Shown: one piece after another, positions 1 to 5,603 of the stretch
Position numbering within the stretch: position 1 is the first letter of the stretch
Layout: each line of letters starts with the position of its first letter
DNA from: Fimbriimonadia bacterium
Lineage (GTDB): Bacteria; Armatimonadota; Fimbriimonadia; Fimbriimonadales; Fimbriimonadaceae
Reading direction: 5' to 3'
DNA: 5,603 bases
Assembly (NCBI GenBank): GCA_029824495.1
Contig: JALGXY010000011.1
Location: forward strand, 1-5,603
Program-made: the position numbers and the translations under genes
Notes under the pieces: generated by a model
What the model was told of the DNA's origin: nothing
What the model saw: only the letters and a program-made list of their open reading frames with translations
Database searches by the model: none

Positions 1-690
1 ATCCGCAAGTGATTCGGCCTCCGCTCCCTCGGAGTCTAGACCCTCCGAACCTCCCGTTTCGTTTGCCTCTTTCTTCGATTTCATGCTGAATTTCGGCTCG
101 GTCCTCTTGATCAGACGTTTGATGTTCTCTAAATGCCTGATAACAACCATCAGGCCGATCAGACTGAGGATCCCGATCGTGAAGCCAGACTTGTTGTAGA
201 GCACGGCGAATACCGGCAGGGAGAATGCAGCAGCGAGGCTGGCGATACTCATAAACTGGGTGATGACGATAACAACAAAGAACAGGCCAAAGGCACTGAT
301 CCCGACCAGCGGCACAGAACCGAGCAGGGCGCCAAGCCCTGTGGCTACTCCCTTGCCGCCTTTGAACCCAACAAATGGACTGAAGACATGTCCAACGATT
401 GCGGTCATACCCAGAAGCAGCCGCATTGCAGCCGGCTCGAGGCTTCCAGTCAGCTCAGGCTGAGCGGCAAAAACCAGTCCGCCCACCACACCAGGAGCAA
501 CACCCTTCAGAGCATCCAATACAAACACGAAGACTCCCCACTTAGAGCCGAGGGCGCGCTTGACATTGGTGGCGCCGATGTTGCCGCTTCCCACCTTTCG
601 GATATCGATCCCTTTGAGGTGACAGACAACAAACCCAAAGGGGATAGAGCCTAGCAGAAGTGCGCCCAAGAAGAGGAGTGTTAAGACCAT
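1..690 (-). CDS. plsY: Glycerol-3-phosphate acyltransferase PlsY (acyl-phosphate dependent), 3' end outside window
   Basis: This is an integral membrane enzyme that moves an acyl group from acyl-phosphate to sn-glycerol-3-phosphate, giving lysophosphatidate, the first committed step of phospholipid synthesis in most bacteria. The reading frame is open on the minus strand from ATG at 690 to base 1: 230 residues and no stop, so it is partial at its C-terminus. The family signatures are all visible: GSIPFG at 14-19 in the first membrane segment, GSGNIGATNV at 34-43, GHVFSPFVGFKGGKGVATG at 100-118 with the glycine-rich substrate loop, and RHLENIKRL at 185-193 near the usual end. Several hydrophobic stretches fit the multi-pass topology. 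Family members usually stop near 190-210 residues. Here a hydrophilic tail rich in Glu, Ser, Gly and Lys begins near 200 and continues past the window edge. The start overlaps the end of glnE by 10 bp and has no strong Shine-Dalgarno, which suggests translational coupling. Identity is certain from the motifs; the tail length is unknown. Confidence 0.95.
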   Translation of the reverse strand, partial: MVLTLLFLGALLLGSIPFGFVVCHLKGIDIRKVGSGNIGATNVKRALGSKWGVFVFVLDALKGVAPGVVGGLVFAAQPELTGSLEPAAMRLLLGMTAIVGHVFSPFVGFKGGKGVATGLGALLGSVPLVGISAFGLFFVVIVITQFMSIASLAAAFSLPVFAVLYNKSGFTIGILSLIGLMVVIRHLENIKRLIKRTEPKFSMKSKKEANETGGSEGLDSEGAEAESLAD

Positions 691-3323
691 GACCGTTTCA
701 GCCGCTCAATGCCCTTCCGATAGACTGCTCGAATACGCGCTTTGGATTCGCGGATCTCGCCCTCCAGCCGGACCGGCTCGATCTGAGCCGACCGGCCCAG
801 GCGTTCAAGTTTATCTGGTTCTGCCGGAAGTTCGTCATCTCTGAGTCCGAGCAGCCCCAGCCGGATCCGCGTATTGGTCAGGAGCTGATGTCCTTCTTGG
901 GCTGCCTTGGCCTCCGATTCATCGATAACATCAGCCTTAACGCATCTATCAAGACCGTCTCTGGCATTGAGGCCGTCAGCTCTTAGGTCGGGCCAACAGA
1001 GCACCGTTAGATGGGCCAGCCAGACGCAGTCATCAATCCCGCCTGGTCCAAGCTTCAGGTTGCGGTCCTCTCTGCCTGGGCTCACCCGCTCCGTCTCAAT
1101 ACGGGTCTTCATCTTCAGAAGCTCGTCTAGATTGTCAGGTGTGAGCGGCCGGTCAAGAACCGCACTTCTCAAGAGGTCCATGCCCTCTTGGGGCCCACAG
1201 ACAAGTCGGCTGCGACTGAGGGCCATCCGCTCCCAAGGCTCAAGCCTCTCTTCGGCGTATCTCAGGAAAGCCGATCTGCCCGCAACCACCTGCCCGATCC
1301 GTCCTTCCGGCCGCAAGCGGAGATCTGCGTCGAGAGGCGCGCCTTCGGTCCTCGCATCGCGCAGCAGACTCAGCAGCTTTTGAGAGCTCTTCATATCCTG
1401 CTCTGCCCTGCCATCCTCGTGGTGGATAAACAGGAGATCTGCGTCAGAATTCAGTGTTGATTCGAGCGATCCCAAGCTCCCGAGGGCGATGATCGAAAAC
1501 TCTGCTCCAGCCTCCTCAGCCAGCCTTTCAATTCCAGCACCGAGCAGGCCGCCAACCGTCTGTCCAAAACCGTCAAACGGCTCTAAACTCCAGCGCGCTC
1601 CAGCCCGAAGCCAGCCTCGTCGCAATGCCTGAGAGAGTTCAAGAAGTCGGCGTCCCTTCGGCAGTGAATGAACAGCCGCAGCCGGGTCAAATTCTTCTAG
1701 AATTTCACCGGTGATCACCTGCTCGGTGATCGCGACAAAAGTCTTCAGCCAGGGAATCAGTGCGGGAGCCCGATCCGCTACGTTCTGGACTCGCTCGAGG
1801 CTCGACTCGTTCTGGGCAAGGCTCTCCCAAAACTCCTCAGCATCTGGCAATGAAGAGATCCAGGCAGACGCGTCGGAACTGATCGAGTCCAGAACTTGTG
1901 ATGAAGCGACAGTTGGCCGGCCAGCAAGCGGACTGAGAATCTCGCGATACCAGTGCTTGATTCTGGCGCGATGCAGCCCAATCTCGGCCTCAAAGTCCAT
2001 AACACCGAGGAAGCCGAGCCGTCGGGCCAGCTCTTCCCTCGCACGCGGGTCCTTAGGAATCTCATGCGTCTGCTGATCAGCTTCGATCTGGCACTGATGC
2101 TCAACTTCGCGCAGCCGTGTATAGCCATCACGCAGCTCCTGCGCCTGCTGAGGATTAAGCAGGTCAAGCGACTTGAGATGCTCCAGCATCTCGTGAGTTT
2201 CTGCACCTTTTAGTTCCGGGTGACTGTGTCCGTGCAGAAGCTGAAGCACCTGAACAATGAACTCAGCATCTCGAATTCCACCGGAGGCGCGTTTGATGTC
2301 GTCCGTGCTGCTGATCTCTTCGAGTCGATCTCGGGTCGTCAGAATCTCGTCGATCACCCAATTGCCGCGCTGAGGCTTAAAGCTCGCCTGATCTCTCATC
2401 GACCGCCAGCGGTGAATGATCTCCGTAGGGGCGGCAATCGCTCTAGATCGGATCAAAGCCATGTGCTCCCACGGCTCGGCAAACTTGTCGTAGTAGGCTT
2501 CGACAGCCTTCATTTTTGAGACCACTGGGCCAGATTTTCCGAATGGTCTCAGCCGCAGGTCGACTCGATAAAGAAGGCCGCGGAACATTCGCTCAGAGAG
2601 TGCCCGCCTCAGCTTTTCGCAGAAACGGGGGATCACCCTTTCTACCTCTGCGTCGGCCTCATCATCCAGAACATAGACCAGGTCGATGTCGGATGAAAAG
2701 TTAAGCTCTTGCCCCCCTAACTTGCCCAAAGCTATAATTGAGACTGGGCAGATCTCGGGCATCCCTTCGTTGTCAGCCGCGAAGTCAGACCAGACTGTCT
2801 GCCTCGCCAATTCCACAATAACATCGGCTGTATGGCTGAGAGCTCGCCAGACCTGATGTGGCTTCCACAGGCCGATTACATCACACAACGCGATTTTGAT
2901 GATCGCCTTCTGTTTTAAGAATCGCAGGCGGTCCAGCTTATGCCGATACGAATTCGAGGATTCGAGCATCCGCAACCCTTCGTATCTCAGTGGTGCTGGC
3001 TCAAGCGGACGCATCAGTTCTTCCGGATCGAGCGCCATGCTGCCGAGCTCCGGGTTCTGCTCCAAAATCGAGGCGATCAACTGGCTTGAGCCGAGCAGGC
3101 CGATCAGCACCTGAGCCAGCTTGGGGGCAGAGGACAAATGCTGAAGTACCAGGCTCGGATTGACTGAGTTCTTCAGCCACCGTTCGAGGTGAATCAGTCC
3201 CAAATCAGGATCAGAGCAGCGCTCAAACCAGCCGTCGAACAGATCTCGCACCGGCTCATGAACCAGTGCTTCGATCCGCTCAATCGTGCGCTCCGCACTG
3301 TCTAGATCTTTGAAGACTCTCAT
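681..3323 (-). CDS. glnE: Bifunctional glutamine synthetase adenylyltransferase / adenylyl-removing enzyme GlnE
   Basis: GlnE is a cytosolic regulator that adds AMP to, and removes it from, a tyrosine of glutamine synthetase, switching nitrogen assimilation off and on. In studied species it is controlled by PII protein and glutamine. The 880-residue product has the family's duplicated architecture. The N-terminal nucleotidyltransferase domain carries GKLGGQELNFSSDID at 200-214, with Asp212/Asp214 as metal ligands and a third Asp at 255 in DLRLRPFG. It is followed by a helical part with SGGIRDAEF at 347-355. The C-terminal copy carries GSLGSLESTLNSDAD at 615-629, DLRLRPEG at 667-674 and GPGGIDD at 759-765. 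By homology the first domain removes AMP and the second adds it. Length is slightly below the roughly 945 residues of E. coli. The Lys and one Gly of the usual GKLGG are Ser in the second copy, but the metal ligands remain. The ATG at 3323 overlaps the nth stop as ATGA, and the 3' end overlaps the plsY start by 10 bp. No glnA or glnB lies in view. Confidence 0.95.
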   Translation of the reverse strand: MRVFKDLDSAERTIERIEALVHEPVRDLFDGWFERCSDPDLGLIHLERWLKNSVNPSLVLQHLSSAPKLAQVLIGLLGSSQLIASILEQNPELGSMALDPEELMRPLEPAPLRYEGLRMLESSNSYRHKLDRLRFLKQKAIIKIALCDVIGLWKPHQVWRALSHTADVIVELARQTVWSDFAADNEGMPEICPVSIIALGKLGGQELNFSSDIDLVYVLDDEADAEVERVIPRFCEKLRRALSERMFRGLLYRVDLRLRPFGKSGPVVSKMKAVEAYYDKFAEPWEHMALIRSRAIAAPTEIIHRWRSMRDQASFKPQRGNWVIDEILTTRDRLEEISSTDDIKRASGGIRDAEFIVQVLQLLHGHSHPELKGAETHEMLEHLKSLDLLNPQQAQELRDGYTRLREVEHQCQIEADQQTHEIPKDPRAREELARRLGFLGVMDFEAEIGLHRARIKHWYREILSPLAGRPTVASSQVLDSISSDASAWISSLPDAEEFWESLAQNESSLERVQNVADRAPALIPWLKTFVAITEQVITGEILEEFDPAAAVHSLPKGRRLLELSQALRRGWLRAGARWSLEPFDGFGQTVGGLLGAGIERLAEEAGAEFSIIALGSLGSLESTLNSDADLLFIHHEDGRAEQDMKSSQKLLSLLRDARTEGAPLDADLRLRPEGRIGQVVAGRSAFLRYAEERLEPWERMALSRSRLVCGPQEGMDLLRSAVLDRPLTPDNLDELLKMKTRIETERVSPGREDRNLKLGPGGIDDCVWLAHLTVLCWPDLRADGLNARDGLDRCVKADVIDESEAKAAQEGHQLLTNTRIRLGLLGLRDDELPAEPDKLERLGRSAQIEPVRLEGEIRESKARIRAVYRKGIERLKRSWS

Positions 3324-4075
3324 CGTTTCTTCTTCGCCTTACGTGCCCTGGCGAGGCGTGCCCGCTCCTTCTCCGGACCGACCTGTTTGAACCACCGGCA
3401 GCTGTCGCTGACGACGCATCGGTCGCACTCTGGAATTGGGGCCTTGCAGACCATCCTGCCATGTTGGATCAGGGTCGAATGGTAGCGGAAGGCGTCATCT
3501 GGATCAACAAGCTCTAGAAGCTGATCATGGGCTTTGTTTTCGTTCGAATCTTTGGGGAGTATTCCGAGTCGCATCGAGACGCGAAACACATGGGTATCGA
3601 CCGGAATTGCGCCGCGGCCAAAGCTGAAACAGAGAACGATTGAAGCCGTTTTCGGACCGACTCCTGGCAGCTCCATCAGCCACTTTCTCGCCTCCATCAC
3701 GGGCATGTCGCGCAGCGGCTCCAAAGTGACTTCTCCGAACTCCTCTTTGACAGCGGTCAGAGCCTTGACAATACTCTTCGACTTCTGATTGGCCAGGCCC
3801 GCTTTACGGATCGTCTCGATGATCCCTTCCGGCCCAGCTTCTATCACCTGATCCCACTCAGGAAACTCGGTGCGCAGCCGCGTGAACGCCGGGAAGCTGT
3901 TGGCATCGGCCGTGTGCTGGCTCAGAATACAGCTCACCAGCTCTTCGACCGGATCAAACCTGCTGATGAACCGAGGGCGCCCATAGACCTCTTCCAGCCG
4001 GGCCAAGAGATCGGGCAGGCTGAACGGAAGCCTCCTTTTTCTTGTCCGGCCCTTGGTGGCGGAAGTCTTGGGCAT
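3320..4075 (-). CDS. nth: Endonuclease III-type DNA glycosylase/AP lyase with [4Fe-4S] cluster
   Basis: This is a base-excision repair enzyme of the HhH-GPD superfamily, expected to remove oxidised pyrimidines from DNA and to cut the abasic strand by beta-elimination. The 251-residue product shows the helix-hairpin-helix ELPGVGPKTAS at 135-145 with the Schiff-base lysine at 142, and the catalytic aspartate at 160 in PVDTHVFRV. The cluster cysteines are at 210, 217, 220 and 226, which is exactly the C-x6-C-x2-C-x5-C spacing of E. coli Nth. It is about 40 residues longer than E. coli Nth because of basic extensions at both ends (RTRKRR at 10-15 and a Lys/Arg-rich last 15 residues), which may aid DNA contact. 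The motif LSQHTAD at 51-57 replaces LSAQATD, putting His54 at the position of E. coli Gln41. Some annotators would use only 'endonuclease III domain protein', because substrate range is not fixed by these motifs. It is the first gene of the nth-glnE-plsY group. The ATG at 4075 lacks a clear Shine-Dalgarno. Confidence 0.92.
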   Translation of the reverse strand: MPKTSATKGRTRKRRLPFSLPDLLARLEEVYGRPRFISRFDPVEELVSCILSQHTADANSFPAFTRLRTEFPEWDQVIEAGPEGIIETIRKAGLANQKSKSIVKALTAVKEEFGEVTLEPLRDMPVMEARKWLMELPGVGPKTASIVLCFSFGRGAIPVDTHVFRVSMRLGILPKDSNENKAHDQLLELVDPDDAFRYHSTLIQHGRMVCKAPIPECDRCVVSDSCRWFKQVGPEKERARLARARKAKKKR

Positions 4076-4116
4076 CGATTCAAGGATACACTCGGAAGAA
4101 CCGGCGGGTCGTCTGA

Positions 4117-4545
4117 ATGCCGCACTCTATGAAACGATTGTTCTGCCTCCTCCCCATCATTTTGCTGCTCCTGGTCGGCTGTCGAGCGGAACCGTCCTTG
4201 GTCGGCACCTGGAAGAGCGAGGGCGTCGCCTCTCGAGTCGTTACATTCCATGCTGATGGAACCCTGGAGATGGGTGTATCCCTCGATGCCAGCGTGGCTG
4301 AGATGGTCAAAGTCCCAGATATTGAAGCAGGCATATCCGGCAGCTACACCGTGACCCAGAACAGAATCTCTGTCTCAGGCATAGGCGCAGAAGTAGGCGG
4401 ACTGAAAATGGAGAGTCTTCCAGAGCCGCTGCAAGAGAAAGGATTTGACTCGTTTGAAGGCACATTGAGCTGGAAGAACAGCGACAGCATCATCATCAGC
4501 GGTGGGTTTCTCGACGGAGCATACAAGAGGGTGACAGAAGAATGA
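4117..4545 (+). CDS. Predicted small lipoprotein of unknown function
   Basis: I do not recognise a named family. The 142-residue product opens with a lipoprotein signal peptide: positive residues Lys6-Arg7, a hydrophobic run at about 8-20 and the lipobox LVGC with Cys22 as the expected lipidated residue. Arg at +2 does not match the Asp inner-membrane retention signal known from E. coli, so outer-membrane sorting is possible if the cell is a diderm. The mature part begins with SLVGTWKSEG at 27-36 and then VVTFHADGTLEMGV at 41-54. This Gly-x-Trp then Phe-x-x-Asp-Gly-Thr pattern is common in small beta-rich, lipocalin-like or META-like secreted domains. A second strand pattern, ISGSYTVTQNRISVSG, lies at 73-88. 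No catalytic motif is visible. The start at 4117 has a weak GGCGGG at 4103-4108. An ATG at 4129 would give a more typical signal peptide starting MKRLF and is a real alternative. The stop overlaps the start of the next gene as ATGA, so the two are probably co-translated. Confidence 0.75.
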   Translation: MPHSMKRLFCLLPIILLLLVGCRAEPSLVGTWKSEGVASRVVTFHADGTLEMGVSLDASVAEMVKVPDIEAGISGSYTVTQNRISVSGIGAEVGGLKMESLPEPLQEKGFDSFEGTLSWKNSDSIIISGGFLDGAYKRVTEE

Positions 4546-5591
4546 GCAGGCATATCATCATCATGGCGGGCGGATCTGGCGAACGCTTCTGGCCCGCGTC
4601 AACCAAGGCAAAGCCGAAGCAGCTTCTGCCTCTGCTGGGCGGCGGCACAACCCTTTTGGAGTCTGCGGTTGAACGTGCTGAGAGGCTTGCCCCAGGTCGG
4701 GTCAAGCTGTCGACACTTCCCCACCTGATCGCACCCAGCCTCGCCGCGGTCGACCTTGCCGATGAGCAGGTCTTGACGGAACCAGCAAAGCGCGGAACTG
4801 CCGGAGCGCTCATCTGGGCATGTGCCTGCCTGGCTGCAGAGGCTGGCGATTCGTGGCGCACGGAGGTGGTCGGCGTTCTGACGGCAGACCACAAAATCGG
4901 CCCACCAGAGCGGTTCGATTCGACTGCGAACAAGGCGTTTCAGATGGCCGAGGAGCTCTCCGCATTGACGGTAATCGGCATCGTCCCTGACCGCCCCGAG
5001 ACCGGATTCGGCTACATCGAGCTTGGCGCATCCTCCGGGCCAGGCTATCGGGTGGAGCAGTTCAAAGAGAAGCCAGACAGGGCAACGGCAGAACAATACG
5101 TTGAATCTGGTCAGTTCCTCTGGAACTCCGGCATGTTCTTCTGGACGCTTGGCGCATTTTCCGATGAGCTGCAGAGTGCTGATCGAGCAGCTCATGGTCT
5201 CTTTATTCGGATCATTGAGTCGCTGAAATCTGGCAGCCGGTCGGGCGCAGAGGCTGCCTTCGCCGAATTGCCAAACACATCCATCGACTACCTCCTCATG
5301 GAGAAGGCTGGCAACGTAGCCGTTGTCGCGTCTGAGTTTGACTGGGATGATCTCGGCTCTTGGGATGCTCTCCCGAGGAGCCTCGGGGTCAACGAAAACG
5401 ACAACACAGAAATCGGCACAACTGAGCTGCAGGAGTCGAGCGGCTGCGTAGCGGTCTCTCTGACTGGCCAAAGAATTTCGATTCTCGGGTGCGACGACCT
5501 GGTCGTCGCGGTCACCGAGGATGCTGTGCTCGTGATCCCGAAAGATCGCGCTCAAGAAGTCAAGAAGCTGATTCCGAAACAGCCCTCTTAA
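4542..5591 (+). CDS. manC: Mannose-1-phosphate guanylyltransferase (GDP-mannose pyrophosphorylase)
   Basis: This cytosolic enzyme joins GTP and mannose 1-phosphate to give GDP-mannose and pyrophosphate; the product feeds polysaccharide, O-antigen or glycan synthesis. The 349-residue protein shows the nucleotidyltransferase signature GGSGERFWPAST at 10-21 followed by PKQLLP at 25-30, EPAKRGTAGA at 80-89, the metal-binding LTADH at 113-117, PETGFGYIE at 152-160, FKEKP at 174-178, FLWNSGMFFW at 192-201, SIDYLLMEK at 247-255 and FDWDDLGSWDAL at 266-277. These are the standard motifs of bacterial GDP-mannose pyrophosphorylases. Length matches the single-function class; there is no C-terminal phosphomannose isomerase domain, and a short hexapeptide-like beta region closes the protein. 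RGTAG replaces the more usual RNTAP. The start at 4542 shares ATGA with the lipoprotein stop and has GAGGG at 4527-4531 ten bases upstream, inside the lipoprotein gene. A related sugar-1-phosphate nucleotidyltransferase is the main alternative. The symbol is by function, since no mannose operon is in view. Confidence 0.9.
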   Translation: MSRHIIIMAGGSGERFWPASTKAKPKQLLPLLGGGTTLLESAVERAERLAPGRVKLSTLPHLIAPSLAAVDLADEQVLTEPAKRGTAGALIWACACLAAEAGDSWRTEVVGVLTADHKIGPPERFDSTANKAFQMAEELSALTVIGIVPDRPETGFGYIELGASSGPGYRVEQFKEKPDRATAEQYVESGQFLWNSGMFFWTLGAFSDELQSADRAAHGLFIRIIESLKSGSRSGAEAAFAELPNTSIDYLLMEKAGNVAVVASEFDWDDLGSWDALPRSLGVNENDNTEIGTTELQESSGCVAVSLTGQRISILGCDDLVVAVTEDAVLVIPKDRAQEVKKLIPKQPS

Positions 5592-5603
5592 CCAGGGCCA
5601 GGA

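Noticed and set aside
133..654. Open frame of 173 codons on the plus strand
   Set aside because: It is codon-for-codon opposite plsY. The product is very hydrophilic, as expected when the complement of a membrane-protein gene is translated.
1778..2206. Minus-strand frame of 142 codons inside glnE
   Set aside because: It overlaps glnE in another frame. The glnE frame carries the conserved family motifs on both sides and shows no frameshift.
4083..4092. Possible -10 elements on both strands (TATCCT on minus, TACACT on plus)
   Set aside because: Each matches the consensus only partly, and neither has a convincing -35 at the right distance. The match could be chance.
4599..5555. Long open frame of 318 codons on the minus strand
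   Set aside because: It lies wholly antisense to the GDP-mannose pyrophosphorylase gene, whose motifs are unmistakable. Its translation shows no recognisable domain and has the mixed composition of a shadow frame.
5582..5598. GCCCT/AGGGC inverted repeat around the manC stop codon
   Set aside because: The stem is only 5 bp with a 7-base loop, there is no T-run after it, and the window ends 5 bases later, so a terminator cannot be supported.
1..5603. Search for a mobile element, CRISPR array, defence system or RNA gene
   Set aside because: The window is filled almost end to end by five housekeeping-type genes. I saw no direct-repeat array, transposase, integrase, tRNA-like fold or rRNA-like sequence.

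Overview
The window is ordinary, tightly packed bacterial chromosome: five protein genes in two divergent groups, with almost no non-coding DNA. I see no rRNA, tRNA, CRISPR array, insertion sequence, phage gene or long repeat. Base composition looks even and moderately GC-rich, judged by eye. The organism is a bacterium, and a diderm is likely: there is a lipoprotein with an Arg at +2 of its lipobox Cys, a GlnE-type glutamine synthetase adenylyltransferase and a PlsY acyltransferase. No gene fixes the phylum. The divergent sequences (an 880-residue GlnE with an atypical second nucleotidyltransferase motif and a stand-alone GDP-mannose pyrophosphorylase) do not look like a close enterobacterial relative. 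An Armatimonadota-like or other less-studied lineage is possible, but that is only a guess.

Minus strand, read from about 4075 down to 1: an endonuclease III-type base-excision repair glycosylase (nth), then the bifunctional GlnE adenylyltransferase/adenylyl-removase, then the membrane acyltransferase PlsY, which runs off the left edge of the window. nth and glnE share an ATGA stop/start (4 bp) and glnE and plsY overlap by 10 bp. The three are therefore almost certainly one transcript with coupled translation, although their jobs (DNA repair, nitrogen regulation, phospholipid synthesis) are not obviously related.

Plus strand, 4117 to 5591: a small predicted lipoprotein of unknown function, then a mannose-1-phosphate guanylyltransferase that makes GDP-mannose for surface polysaccharides or glycans. 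They also share an ATGA overlap. The two groups are separated by only 41 bp (4076-4116), so the divergent promoters must be very compact or lie inside the neighbouring coding regions.

I found no convincing new biological system. The points worth a second look are modest: the altered second catalytic motif of GlnE, a His at the E. coli Gln41 position in Nth, the coupled lipoprotein/GDP-mannose pair, the charged tail on PlsY and the very short divergent gap.
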